From Mycobacterium sp. 852002-51971_SCH5477799-a (GTDB lineage: Bacteria; Actinomycetota; Actinomycetes; Mycobacteriales; Mycobacteriaceae), in NCBI RefSeq assembly GCF_001667145.1, contig NZ_LZIF01000049.1:46856-110855 (forward strand): DNA of 64,000 nt. The letters are read 5' to 3'. The notes below the pieces were generated by a model. That model made no database searches and was not told the DNA's origin. It was given only the letters and a program-made list of their open reading frames with translations. The position numbers were made by a program, and so were the translations under genes. Of this stretch, positions 29,954 through 38,458 are shown piece after piece (position 1 is the stretch's first letter; each line of letters starts with the position of its first letter).

Positions 29954-32037
29954 GGTGTGCTCCGTTCTGGTTGTTTCCGATCAGTTTGTCGCTCAACGGG
30001 TTTGGCAGGGACGGGACTGGTTGGCCACCAGATCCGGTCACCGATGAGGCCGAACAGGGCCGGGATGACCAGCGTGCGCACCACGAACGTGTCGAGCAGG
30101 ATTCCCAGGCCGACGATGATGCCCAATTGGGTCAAAACGATCAGTGGCAACACGCCGAGCACACAGAACACCGCCGCCAAAACTATTCCGGCGCTGGTGA
30201 TTACGCCACCGGTAGCCGACACCGCCCGTACCATCCCCGCGCGGGCGCCGTGCGACGCGGCTTCCTCGCGCGCCCGGGTGACCAGGAAAATCGTGTAGTC
30301 CACGCCGAGGGCCGCCAGGAACAGGAAGGCGAACAACGGGGTGGTGTTGTCCAGCGCCGGGAAGCCGAAGACGTGCAGGCTCGCCCAGCCGCCCAGGCCC
30401 AGCGCGGCCAGCGCTCCCAGAATCGTCGCCGCCAGCAGCGTCGGTGGCGCGAGCGCCGAGCGCAGCAGCACGTACAGGACGACGAGGATGACGGCCAGGA
30501 TCGCCGGGATCAGCAGCACCCGGTCGTGCGTGGCCGCATCACGAATGTCCAGGGCCTGTGCGTCGGCCCCGCCCACCAGTGCGCGGGGGTCAGCGGCCCG
30601 TGTCGAATCGCGCAGCGCGGCAACGATGCTGAACGCCCGCTTTGACGACGGCGGTGCGTCGATCACCACCGACCACTTCGCCAGTCCGGATGCCGATCGC
30701 CCGGTCTCGGTCGCCGACACCACGCCGGGGGTGGACGTGATTGTCTGCTGTACCGGTGCGACGCGGTCGGCTGCGCTGACGACCAGCGTCGGATTCGCCA
30801 GGCCGGCCGGAAAATGTTCGGCCACAACGTTGTAACCGATTACCGAGTCGGCGTGTATCCGGAACTGCTCGGTCTGCGACAAGCCGATCCGGGTTCCCAA
30901 CAAGCCGGTGCCAAGGGCCACCAGCGCCGCGATCGCGACAGCCGCGACCAGCGCGGGTCGCCCGCCGACCCATTCCGCGACCCGATGCCAGCCGCCGGAA
31001 TCCAGGGTTCCGTCGTCGCCGTCGTGCGGGATGAACGGCCAAAACAATCGCCGGCCGCACACGGCCAGCAGCGCAGGCAGGATCACCAGCACCGAAACCG
31101 CGGCCACCACCAGGCCGCACGCCGCCAACGCGCCCAGGCTGCGGGTGCTCGGCGTGGACGCGAACAGCAGGGTGAGCAGCGCCAGCACTACGGTGGCGTT
31201 GCTGGCGACGATGGCCGGTCCCGCCCTGCGCACGGCCCGGCGCAACGCCGCGCGATGGTCGGTATGGCGCCGAAGCTCTTGGCGATATCGAGAAATCAGC
31301 AACAGCGCGTAATTGGTGCCCGCACCGAAAACCAGCACGCTGGTGATCCCGGAAGTGGCGCCGTCGAAGCTCAACCCGGTCAGCGACGCCACCGCCGTGC
31401 CGAGCGCCGCGGCCACGCGATCGGCGAATCCGACCACGACCAGCGGCACCAGCCACAGCACCGGGGAGCGGTAGGTGGCCATCAGCAGCAGTGCCACCAC
31501 CGACGTCGTCACCGCGAGCAGGGTGATGTTTGCGCCGGCGAAGGCGCCGGCGATGTCGGCGCCGAACGCCGGGCCCCCCGTCACGTGGGTCTGCAGGTCC
31601 GCGGGCAGGCCATGTGCGGCCGCGGTGCGCATTGCGGCGACGGCATCGCCCAGGGCAAGCCCGGACAAGGATGCGCTGATCGACACCACCGCGATAGCCG
31701 CCTTCTGGTCGCGCGACGGCAGCACAGGTGCTGCGGGCCCGGCCGCCTGCACTCGGTTCAGCGCGGCCTGGGCGGCGACGATGTCGGACGGGCCGAGGAC
31801 CCCACCATCGGCGCGGCTGACCACAACGATCAGTGGGGCATTGTCACCCCCAGGAAACTGCTTGGCCAGGGCATCGACCTGCGCCGATTGCGCATCGACT
31901 GGAATCGATTGCGGCGATTGGCCGGCGGCGGCGTTGCCGCCGACGAGAACCAGGAGTGCGACACCCAGCAGGGCCGTGACCAGTGCGAGCAGCCATGAAC
32001 GCCGGCCCGCCACAGCGGCGGCCACGGAATCCCACAT
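29950..32037 (-). CDS. MmpL-type RND transporter of the carotenoid locus
   Basis: A 695-residue MmpL family protein with the usual twelve-helix, two-loop plan. Motif blocks are FGAGTNYALLLISRYRQELR after the first helix cluster and AALGVDYTIFLVTRAREEAA in the second. The extracytoplasmic loops are small compared with lipid-exporting MmpL proteins. In Corynebacterium glutamicum an MmpL-like protein lies inside the carotenoid operon, so a pigment-related role is plausible. I prefer the ATG at 32037 over the GTG at 32046. It is divergent from idi2. Confidence 0.88.
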   Translation of the reverse strand: MWDSVAAAVAGRRSWLLALVTALLGVALLVLVGGNAAAGQSPQSIPVDAQSAQVDALAKQFPGGDNAPLIVVVSRADGGVLGPSDIVAAQAALNRVQAAGPAAPVLPSRDQKAAIAVVSISASLSGLALGDAVAAMRTAAAHGLPADLQTHVTGGPAFGADIAGAFAGANITLLAVTTSVVALLLMATYRSPVLWLVPLVVVGFADRVAAALGTAVASLTGLSFDGATSGITSVLVFGAGTNYALLLISRYRQELRRHTDHRAALRRAVRRAGPAIVASNATVVLALLTLLFASTPSTRSLGALAACGLVVAAVSVLVILPALLAVCGRRLFWPFIPHDGDDGTLDSGGWHRVAEWVGGRPALVAAVAIAALVALGTGLLGTRIGLSQTEQFRIHADSVIGYNVVAEHFPAGLANPTLVVSAADRVAPVQQTITSTPGVVSATETGRSASGLAKWSVVIDAPPSSKRAFSIVAALRDSTRAADPRALVGGADAQALDIRDAATHDRVLLIPAILAVILVVLYVLLRSALAPPTLLAATILGALAALGLGGWASLHVFGFPALDNTTPLFAFLFLAALGVDYTIFLVTRAREEAASHGARAGMVRAVSATGGVITSAGIVLAAVFCVLGVLPLIVLTQLGIIVGLGILLDTFVVRTLVIPALFGLIGDRIWWPTSPVPAKPVERQTDRKQPERSTP

Positions 32038-32051
32038 CACAAACACAACCC

Positions 32052-32082
32052 TTTCAGTTTATTAAACATTAATCAACTGAAA
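32052..32082. promoter_or_regulatory. 31-bp inverted repeat between mmpL-tspO-phr and idi2 (MarR-type operator)
   Basis: Perfect 8-bp outer arms TTTCAGTT (32052-32059) and AACTGAAA (32075-32082) flank an AT-rich core with TTAAACATTAAT. The AT content contrasts sharply with the GC-rich surroundings. Aligned base by base, it matches the repeat upstream of crtE (42228-42258) at 23 of 31 positions, including the 12-base core and the TTCA/TGAA edges. It lies 15 nt from the mmpL start, so it is probably a shared operator for both directions. Confidence 0.72.
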
Positions 32083-32187
32083 TGATGCATCGCCATGTGG
32101 CAGCGTCGGCGGTGCATAACAGGGGGCACTATGGACATTATGAACGCGGGGCGCGGGAGCAGTGTCGGATGCGAGGGGGTAGCTGCG

Positions 32188-33234
32188 ATGACCGCTGACC
32201 GGGGCGAGATGAAGAGCCGCAAGCGGCGGCACATCGACGTGTGCCTGAACGAGCCCGTCGGCTATGAGGGCGTCAGTACGGGCCTGGATCGCTACGAATT
32301 GCCCTACAACGCGCTGACTCAGACAAATCTGGGCGACATCGACTTGTCCACCAGCTTTTTCGGCGTAAACCTGCGGTTCCCGATACTCATCGGTGCGATG
32401 ACCGGCGGCGCCGAGCTGTCCCGGACGATCAACCGCAATCTGGCCGCGGCCGCCCAACAGCTGGGCCTGGGCATGATGCTGGGTTCGCAGCGGATCATGC
32501 TGGACAGCGCGCTGGGGGAGCGCGCCGCAAACAGCTTCACGGTGCGCGACGTGGCCCCGGATGTCTTACTGTTCGGCAATATCGGCCTGGCTCAGCTGAC
32601 GAAGGCCGCGGCGCCGGACCTGGCGAAGGCCCTCGAGCGGGTGGGCGCCGATGCGCTTGCCGTGCATACCAATCCGCTACAGGAAGCGGTGCAGCACGAC
32701 GGCGACACGGATTTCTCCGGGTCGCTGAACAGGCTGCGCGAGGTGGCCGACACCCTTGACTGTCCGGTGCTGCTCAAGGAGGTCGGGCACGGGATCGGTG
32801 GTGCGGCAGCCGCGCAGCTCGTCGGGACCGAGGGCGAATTGCCGGTCGCCGGAATCGACGTCGCGGGTGCCGGTGGCACGTCGTGGTCGCGGGTCGAGCA
32901 GTTCGTGCGATACGGCGAACTGCGCTATCCGCACCTGGCTGATTGGGGTATCCCCACCGCGCGGGCCATCGTCGAGGTGCGAAAGGTTCTGCCGGCGCTT
33001 CCGTTGGTGGCCTCCGGTGGCATCCGCACCGGTATGGATGCGGCCAAGGCTATCGCGCTGGGCGCCGACGTGGTGGCGGTGGCGCGGCCGCTGCTGCCCG
33101 CCGCGATCGAATCGACTGGCGCAGTGGTCGATTGGCTGGCGCCGTTCATCGACGAGCTTCGAATCTGCCTACACGGCTGTGGTGCCGCAAAGCTGGCGGA
33201 TCTGCGCGACATCGACCTCATCGGCATCCACTAG
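32188..33234 (+). CDS. idi2: Type 2 isopentenyl-diphosphate isomerase (FMN-dependent)
   Basis: Converts isopentenyl diphosphate to dimethylallyl diphosphate, the primer for carotenoid precursors. About 348 residues with a TIM-barrel flavoprotein fold. Motifs are [69 protein letters not shown] and the phosphate site [20 protein letters not shown] chose the ATG at 32188, after GAGGGGG; earlier ATGs at 32131 and 32140 are possible. It is convergent with marR and faces the operator at 32052. Confidence 0.92.
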   Translation: MTADRGEMKSRKRRHIDVCLNEPVGYEGVSTGLDRYELPYNALTQTNLGDIDLSTSFFGVNLRFPILIGAMTGGAELSRTINRNLAAAAQQLGLGMMLGSQRIMLDSALGERAANSFTVRDVAPDVLLFGNIGLAQLTKAAAPDLAKALERVGADALAVHTNPLQEAVQHDGDTDFSGSLNRLREVADTLDCPVLLKEVGHGIGGAAAAQLVGTEGELPVAGIDVAGAGGTSWSRVEQFVRYGELRYPHLADWGIPTARAIVEVRKVLPALPLVASGGIRTGMDAAKAIALGADVVAVARPLLPAAIESTGAVVDWLAPFIDELRICLHGCGAAKLADLRDIDLIGIH

Positions 33235-33252
33235 GTACGCGCGACGTGGCTG

Positions 33253-33828
33253 TCATCCGTCGCCGCGTTTGGACGAACCGCGACGGCCTTTCGCCGTCGC
33301 GCGCTTCGGTTCCGCGGCCGAGGCTTTCGGAGTTGTTGCGGCGAGCCGGGATTCGAAGCCGGCCATCGCCTCGACCATCGACGTGAACACCCGGTGTGCC
33401 GCCGCCAGGTCGCGATCGGGAAGGTGGGCCAGCGCAGTATGTAGTTCGGCCCCAAGGGGAGTGAAAAACGACCGGGCCAGGGCCATCCCCGGTTTCTCAT
33501 AGCGCAGCAGGGTTTTGCGCCGGTCCTGGGGATCGGGTTCGCGCCGGACGTGGCCGGCGTCGATCATGCGATCGACGAGATAGGTGATGGCGGCCGGTGA
33601 CACGTCCATGCTCCGGCGTAACTGCGCCGCGGTCAAAGGTTCTCCGGCGGTTTCGGCAACCATGATGTGCAGCAACGCGTGGAAGTCTGTGCCACTGACA
33701 TCGTTTTGGCGGGCGAAGTGCCGGCCGATGCGGTCGGACTGTGCGGTGATCGCGCGCATGTCGGCCGACATCAATTTCTCGAGTTCGGCCCGGTCTACTC
33801 GCCGGTCAGCCGCGGCGCGCTTGGTCAC
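33253..33828 (-). CDS. MarR-family regulator of the carotenoid/photoprotection island
   Basis: A MarR protein of 191 residues. The winged helix-turn-helix runs LTAAQLRRSMDVSPAAITYL, VDRMIDAGHVRREPD and the wing PQDRRKTLLR. An unusual basic C-terminal tail (PKRATAKGRRGSSKRGDG) may add nonspecific DNA contacts. In C. glutamicum the MarR-type CrtR represses the carotenoid operon and is released by geranylgeranyl diphosphate. This gene is a good candidate for an equivalent. The likely targets are the AT-rich repeats at 32052 and 42228. Confidence 0.88.
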   Translation of the reverse strand: MTKRAAADRRVDRAELEKLMSADMRAITAQSDRIGRHFARQNDVSGTDFHALLHIMVAETAGEPLTAAQLRRSMDVSPAAITYLVDRMIDAGHVRREPDPQDRRKTLLRYEKPGMALARSFFTPLGAELHTALAHLPDRDLAAAHRVFTSMVEAMAGFESRLAATTPKASAAEPKRATAKGRRGSSKRGDG

Positions 33829-33849
33829 TTACCCGCACCCTTCGTGCAA

Positions 33850-33863
33850 ATACGCCGGCGTAT
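33850..33863. promoter_or_regulatory. Perfect 14-bp palindrome upstream of marR
   Basis: ATACGCCGGCGTAT is perfectly symmetric and lies 22 nt before the marR start. It differs in composition from the AT-rich carotenoid operators, so it may bind a different protein or serve marR autoregulation. Confidence 0.4.
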
Positions 33864-34011
33864 CGGCGAGCGCTAATCGCGGCCGACGAAACGTTCGGGG
33901 GCTTCTCCTTTGTAGCGCATACAGACGCACGCTGAGAGCAAACACGCCCGCAGGTGCGCGATGCCCTAGCCTACGGCACCCGTGCCGCGCAGCCGCGACG
34001 AGCGGGCACTG

Positions 34012-34210
34012 TCAGGATTTCGCCGGGTCGTGGCCCCAGTTCATCAATGAGTATCGCCAAGGGCTCTCGTCGATCTTGCGTGCGGACGTTGCGCCAGGTG
34101 GCGTTTCGCGTAGCTTTGCCCAACGCTCTTCGATTCCTCTGGTTTCCAGCGCCTCGGTAACCCGTCCTACCGCCTGCGCAACGCCGTTATCGTCGGTGCT
34201 GGTCGCTCAT
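34012..34210 (-). pseudogene. Small gene broken by a single frameshift near its start
   Basis: The ATG at 34210-34208 has a strong GGAGG at good spacing and reads MSDQHRR before a stop. One base out of frame, an uninterrupted protein-like stretch follows: DNGVAQAVGRVTEALETRGI, then EERWAKLRETPPGATSARKI, ending MNWGHDPAKS with a TGA at 34014-34012. The total length of 199 nt is one base off a multiple of three. It thus looks like a 65-residue gene with a one-base indel. No family is recognised. The rest of 33864-34283 shows nothing clear. Confidence 0.4.
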
Positions 34211-34283
34211 TACGTTCCTCCGCCGCGTAGACCTAGGGCATTCCCGCGGCAGGGCGGCCCGAATCATCGGCACGAAGATTCGG

Positions 34284-34302
34284 CTATTCAATAATTGAAT
34301 AG
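34284..34302. promoter_or_regulatory. AT-rich perfect palindrome upstream of a small membrane-protein gene
   Basis: CTATTCAAT-A-ATTGAATAG has perfect 9-bp arms. TTCAATAA also occurs in the left half of the crtE-side operator (42228-42258), and TTAAAC follows in both. It lies 76 nt before the ATG at 34379. It may be a third site of the MarR regulon. Confidence 0.55.
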
Positions 34303-34378
34303 TTAAACGGATGACGTACCTGGTGCGCTGCGCTGCGTGTCGGTTTGAATGTGTGCGCCTCGGGTACTTGGTTTGACG

Positions 34379-34618
34379 ATGACTGTGATCGAGACTTCCC
34401 GGCGTCTGGGGCGTGCGGAGCGGAAAGTGTTGCGCTTGCAACGACGTTTGTGGCTCGCGCAGCTGGCCATGTGGCCGGCCGTGATCGTGCTGGCGGCGCT
34501 GCTGGTCGGTGGCGTGCTGTGGGTGGCGCGGCGGCGGTCGGCCGGCGGCCGGCATGCCGCGGCGCCCCCGCCCAACGCCTCCGCCGGCGACTATCCGGAT
34601 CCGGCGCGCACCTCGTAG
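34379..34618 (+). CDS. Small single-pass membrane protein at the end of the crt operon
   Basis: A 79-residue frame starting MTVIETSRRLGRAERKVLRL. A basic amphipathic N-terminus is followed by one membrane segment (AMWPAVIVLAALLVGGVLWV) and a short basic, proline-rich tail. It runs against the crt operon and overlaps the 3' end of the Rieske gene by 28 nt. The perfect AT-rich palindrome upstream supports it as a real regulated gene. The function is unknown; tethering or organising pigment enzymes at the membrane is a guess. Confidence 0.5.
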   Translation: MTVIETSRRLGRAERKVLRLQRRLWLAQLAMWPAVIVLAALLVGGVLWVARRRSAGGRHAAAPPPNASAGDYPDPARTS

Positions 34619-35601
34619 CGGCGTTCGGCATAGGCGACATCGTCGCGCCAGAGTTTGGTGGCCGCATAGCGCATCAAGGGTGTGATCAACGGCGCCACCC
34701 GCGAGGCGCGGGTGAAACCGGGCCGGTCTGAATGCGCGATGGTGGCTTCCAGGACAGCGGTGCGTGGTCGGCCATCGACACCGAAACCCATTGGTGTCGC
34801 GTGGGTTTCGACGACGCTGCCGGACCCCTCTCCGTCCACGATGCGCATCACGATGGTGCGCGCCTCCGGACAACTGAACTCCGCGACGACAGGCACCCCC
34901 AGGCGTCCCATCCGGAAGGTCACGGCCACCAAGAATCGGTCGGCCTGTTCGGTAGGCGTCGTGAGCACCTCGAGCCGGGTGAACGAGTAGGGGTGAAACC
35001 ATGCGCCGTGCCACGGATCGAGGCGGTTGGCGATGATGTCGGTCGGCTCGCACACACCCACCACGCGGGCGACCGCGCTCAGCGTGTCGCCGGTCGGCCG
35101 TTGCCGAATCACCGGCCGATCCAGCGGTTCCTCCTTGCCCACCGCGTCGAGCCGAACCCATGCCAGGACGCCGTCGTCGTGGCTGGGCAGCGGGCTCCAG
35201 CCGAATTCGCGGGCGCGCCCGTCCAGCGTCAGGCCGTGCCAGCGGCAGATCAGCGCGCCCCGATGCACAATGCCGGTCGCCAGGTCCGCCCCCAGGTGCG
35301 GACAACTGCGCGGACCCACGCACAGCCGGCCCCGTTCGTCGCGCCAGGCGACGAGGTCGACACCCGCGACGCGCGTGCCGTAGGGTCGCCCGCCGGGCAC
35401 CCGGTCGCTCGCGGCGAACGCGTACCAGTTGCCGGTGGACTTGCGCTGCGAGCGCCGCAGCGCGCCCTCGATGATGGCGGGTTGCGCGTCGCGATATGTC
35501 GGGTGCTGATCGGTCCATGAGGTGCGCGGAAGCACCTGCAGCGGCCACCCTTTCGTTCCGGTGGCGGACAGGCGTTGTTGAAGCTGTTCGCGAATCTTCA
35601 T
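34591..35601 (-). CDS. Rieske [2Fe-2S] oxygenase-type protein, last gene of crt operon
   Basis: A 336-residue protein. The Rieske cluster motif is CPHLGADLATG followed by ICRWHGLTLDG (C-x-H ... C-x2-H), at about residues 100-125. The longer C-terminal half resembles the catalytic domain of ring-hydroxylating or desaturating oxygenases. Its ATG overlaps the crtU stop (ATGA). Operon position suggests it acts on the carotenoid, for example hydroxylating the aromatic end ring, but this is inference. No reductase partner is encoded here. Confidence 0.85.
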   Translation of the reverse strand: MKIREQLQQRLSATGTKGWPLQVLPRTSWTDQHPTYRDAQPAIIEGALRRSQRKSTGNWYAFAASDRVPGGRPYGTRVAGVDLVAWRDERGRLCVGPRSCPHLGADLATGIVHRGALICRWHGLTLDGRAREFGWSPLPSHDDGVLAWVRLDAVGKEEPLDRPVIRQRPTGDTLSAVARVVGVCEPTDIIANRLDPWHGAWFHPYSFTRLEVLTTPTEQADRFLVAVTFRMGRLGVPVVAEFSCPEARTIVMRIVDGEGSGSVVETHATPMGFGVDGRPRTAVLEATIAHSDRPGFTRASRVAPLITPLMRYAATKLWRDDVAYAERRYEVRAGSG

Positions 35602-37124
35602 GGTCGGCTTGATCTTTCGCGGTCGGCAAGCCATCGCAGCAGTGGTGACCGGCCTTGGGTGGGTACCGTGGCCAAGGGGTGCCCGGCCAGTCCCCATCGT
35701 TGCAGGAGTTGGTTCGCGGCGCACCAGCCGGTGGTGGCGGCCCGCTCCATGAGTGCGACCGGCAAGTCGATGCGGATGGCATCGCCGGCCAACAGCAAGC
35801 CCGGCGTGGGCGTGCTGACCGGCGGCCGAGCGGGATAGGAGCCGGGCGAGAACAGCGGGCAGTCGCTGCGATGCAACAGCTTTTCGTGGACGATTTGTGC
35901 CGCAGCGGTTTCCGGATAGATCCTGTGCAGTTGTCGTAGCGCGGCGGCGCGAGACGGCGCGGCGTCCAACGCGTACGAGTGCAGTTCGACGACGGAACCG
36001 TGATGCGCGGCGGCCCAGTCGCGGGCTTCGCATTCGTAGCGCTCCAGCACGCTGATGTTGTCGAGCGGCTCATGGCCGGCCGTGCCCAGAAACGCCGGCC
36101 GGTGCGCCGCGACGGGGCGGTCGAGCCACAATCGGTGCACGGCGAACGGCGGCGCGGTGCGCAGCCGCGATATCCGGGCCCGCCAGTCCTCGGTGCCCAG
36201 GTCGCTGGACGCCGCGACGATCCGCTTCAAACCCTCGATGTCGGTGGCCAACACAACGGCGTCGACGTCGGAGTGCTCACCGGAATCGCTGCGCACCCGG
36301 AAGGGCTTCGTCGACTCGGTGTCGATGCCGAGCACCCTGGTGGCGAGCCGGAACCGCACGCCGCGCGCTTCGAGGTAGCCACGCAACGGCTGCCACAGCG
36401 CGCTGTCGTAGTTCGCGCGCGGCACGTCGAAGATCAGGCCTTCGGACGACCCCAGGAAGTAGATGTGGAACATGGTCGCCAACTCGGCCGCCGAGAGCTG
36501 GGAGGGGTCGGCGAAGAAGCTGCGGGAGAACACCTCGAACGCCAGATGCCGTGCGGCCTTGGGGAAGCGGATGTCTTCGAGAAACGTCGCGGCGTCGGTA
36601 TGGTCCAGGTGCTGGTAGGTGCCGGGCACCGATACGGCGGCCAGTGGTGCGGCCGCGCGTGCGTCGATGCGGGCGAAGTCACGCAGCCGAAACGTGGGGC
36701 TGCGCGCCGCGAACATCACGGCGTTCCACGGTGGGGTGCGCGGCAGCCCGCGGAAGCTGTCACGCCGGCCCGCCCCGTCGATCAGCGGGTAATCCTCGAC
36801 GGCGGTGAGCATTCGCAGTTGCGGGTCGACTCGGCTCAGCAGGGCGCGCAGGTTGTAGTACTGCCGGAAGAAGGCGTGGAAGCCGCGGTTCATCGCCAGC
36901 TCGTCGCCGCCGTTGCGCTCGGTCCAGCCGCCCACCCGGCCGCCGAGGTAGTGCTCGCTTTCGATGACCTCGACGGCGACGCCGCGCTCGGCCAGCCCGG
37001 TGGCGGCCGCCAGCCCGGCGATCCCGCCGCCGACGACGGCCACCCGCGGGCGCGACGCGAGCGCCCCGGCATCCGGCAATCCCTCTGGCGCGGCGAATGT
37101 CCGGCGACGTCGGTCGGCGGTCAT
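35598..37124 (-). CDS. crtU: CrtU-type carotene desaturase/methyltransferase
   Basis: An FAD amine-oxidase-fold enzyme of 508 residues. The FAD motif VAVVGGGIAGLAAATGLAER is near residue 28. GGRVGGWTERNGGDELAMNR and HAFFRQYYNLRALLSR are typical of CrtU. The C-terminus has PTPGLLLAGDAIRIDLPVAL. In Brevibacterium and Streptomyces CrtU converts beta-ionone rings to aromatic phi rings, giving isorenieratene. It is coupled to both neighbours by 4-nt ATGA overlaps. Confidence 0.87.
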   Translation of the reverse strand: MTADRRRRTFAAPEGLPDAGALASRPRVAVVGGGIAGLAAATGLAERGVAVEVIESEHYLGGRVGGWTERNGGDELAMNRGFHAFFRQYYNLRALLSRVDPQLRMLTAVEDYPLIDGAGRRDSFRGLPRTPPWNAVMFAARSPTFRLRDFARIDARAAAPLAAVSVPGTYQHLDHTDAATFLEDIRFPKAARHLAFEVFSRSFFADPSQLSAAELATMFHIYFLGSSEGLIFDVPRANYDSALWQPLRGYLEARGVRFRLATRVLGIDTESTKPFRVRSDSGEHSDVDAVVLATDIEGLKRIVAASSDLGTEDWRARISRLRTAPPFAVHRLWLDRPVAAHRPAFLGTAGHEPLDNISVLERYECEARDWAAAHHGSVVELHSYALDAAPSRAAALRQLHRIYPETAAAQIVHEKLLHRSDCPLFSPGSYPARPPVSTPTPGLLLAGDAIRIDLPVALMERAATTGWCAANQLLQRWGLAGHPLATVPTQGRSPLLRWLADRERSSRP

Positions 37125-37840
37125 CGCGGCGCATCCGCGAGGAAGGTGTGCACGATGTTGGCTTCCCAGCCGGGCATCGTCTCGCTGTGCACCGCGGTGA
37201 AACCGGCGTCGGCAAGCCGGATCCGGAATTGGGCAGCGCCGTCGAACGCCAGCACGCTGCGCCACAAGTAGCGATACAACCCGGCGTCCCGGGTGCGCCA
37301 CCACCCGGCGGGGATGATGATGCCCCAACACACCGCGTGCCAGATCCGGGTCGCCGTGGGGGAGTCGCGCACCGAATATTCGTGCACCGCCAGCGTGCCG
37401 CCCGGGCGTAACAGCTCGCGGAACCTGCGCAGCTGCGCGTCGCGGTCGGCGACGTTACGGATCAGATAGGCGGCCATGATGCCGTCGAACGGGCCGGTGA
37501 TTTCGTGCTCTGCCAGCTCTTCGACGGGGGTGTGCACGAAGCGCACCGAATCGGGCCAGCGCTTCGCGAGCGCCGCATCGAGCATTCCGCGCGACGCGTC
37601 GACGGCGACGATGTCGGCCTCGGGCGCGACGGCGAGCAGCGCGGCCGTCGAGGCGCCCGTGCCGCATCCGGCGTCGAGCAACCGTAAACCCTTGCCCCGG
37701 GCCGGAATCCGCATCCGTCGGGCCGACAAAATCAGCTGCGCGTGGTAGCCGGGGCTGGCCCCGACCAGGCGGTCGTAGGCCGCCGCGCCCGCGTCGAACG
37801 CGGTCGCCAACTCGCCGGGGCCCGCATCACCGACGCGCAC
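37121..37840 (-). CDS. SAM methyltransferase of the crt operon (CrtT-like position)
   Basis: A class I methyltransferase of about 239 residues. Motif I is LRLLDAGCGTGASTAAL, the acidic strand is DIVAVDASRG, and the later motif is LLRPGGTLAVHEYSVRD. A hydrophobic stretch (IWHAVCWGIIIPAGWW) suggests a membrane or lipid substrate. The GTG start at 37840 overlaps crtYd by 14 nt. Streptomyces isorenieratene clusters also carry a methyltransferase gene (crtT) beside crtU. The substrate, quinone or carotenoid, is unresolved. Confidence 0.8.
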   Translation of the reverse strand: MRVGDAGPGELATAFDAGAAAYDRLVGASPGYHAQLILSARRMRIPARGKGLRLLDAGCGTGASTAALLAVAPEADIVAVDASRGMLDAALAKRWPDSVRFVHTPVEELAEHEITGPFDGIMAAYLIRNVADRDAQLRRFRELLRPGGTLAVHEYSVRDSPTATRIWHAVCWGIIIPAGWWRTRDAGLYRYLWRSVLAFDGAAQFRIRLADAGFTAVHSETMPGWEANIVHTFLADAPR

Positions 37841-38138
37841 GTTGCCGCTCCCACAGCAGCAGCACCGCGGTGACCAACGCGAAGCCGAACAGAAAATCTT
37901 CGACCGGGATGTCGAACGGGAAACGCGCGCCACTGAGCTGTTTGTCGTCATAGATGACGATGGGGGAGCTGAGTTTGGTCAGCCAGCCATCCACCGGGAT
38001 CTGGAAGCCCAGCACGATCAACATCGACAGCCAGTAGGCCGGCCGCCGGAAGAGCCCGGTCCGCAGCAGCGCCAATTCCGTTGCGCAGACCAGCAATACC
38101 GCCAGCGCCGCCGGCAAAGTGTAGCCAAGGCCGGTCAT
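37827..38138 (-). CDS. crtYd: Lycopene cyclase domain protein CrtYd
   Basis: The second half of the heterodimeric lycopene beta-cyclase, 103 residues with three membrane segments (about 5-25, 33-52, 82-98). The family motif is FDIPVEDFLFGFALVTAVL. With CrtYc it cyclises lycopene ends to beta-carotene. The start overlaps crtYc by 4 nt (ATGA), and the 3' end overlaps the methyltransferase gene. Confidence 0.9.
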   Translation of the reverse strand: MTGLGYTLPAALAVLLVCATELALLRTGLFRRPAYWLSMLIVLGFQIPVDGWLTKLSSPIVIYDDKQLSGARFPFDIPVEDFLFGFALVTAVLLLWERQRARR

Positions 38139-38458
38139 CGGCGCTGCACCTTTGCCAGGATGGTGGTCACGGCGTTGTAGGTCAGCAACGCGCACACCGG
38201 AATGACGAGGAAGAACAGCACCTCCTCGATCGGCACCCGGAACGGGATGCTCAGCCCGCACAGGTATGCGCGGTCATACGTCCACACGTGCGCGGCGATC
38301 GCGATTGCATCCCAGACCAGGAACACGACAGCCACCGGCACGACCGCCTTGATGACGCGTCGCCACTGCCGGTAGACGCCGGGGCCGAAGATCTCCAGCG
38401 GAGCGGTGATCACCAGGCATGCGGCGAGCACAGCCAGGTATTGCCACCGATCGCTCAT
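38135..38458 (-). CDS. crtYc: Lycopene cyclase domain protein CrtYc
   Basis: The first half of the heterodimeric lycopene cyclase, 107 residues with three membrane helices. It carries the family signature FRVPIEEVLFFLVIPVCAL, matching the PxE(E/D) motif seen again in CrtYd. The partner gene follows with an ATGA overlap, and the crtB stop overlaps its start in the same way. The split cyclase is typical of Gram-positive Actinobacteria. Confidence 0.9.
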   Translation of the reverse strand: MSDRWQYLAVLAACLVITAPLEIFGPGVYRQWRRVIKAVVPVAVVFLVWDAIAIAAHVWTYDRAYLCGLSIPFRVPIEEVLFFLVIPVCALLTYNAVTTILAKVQRR

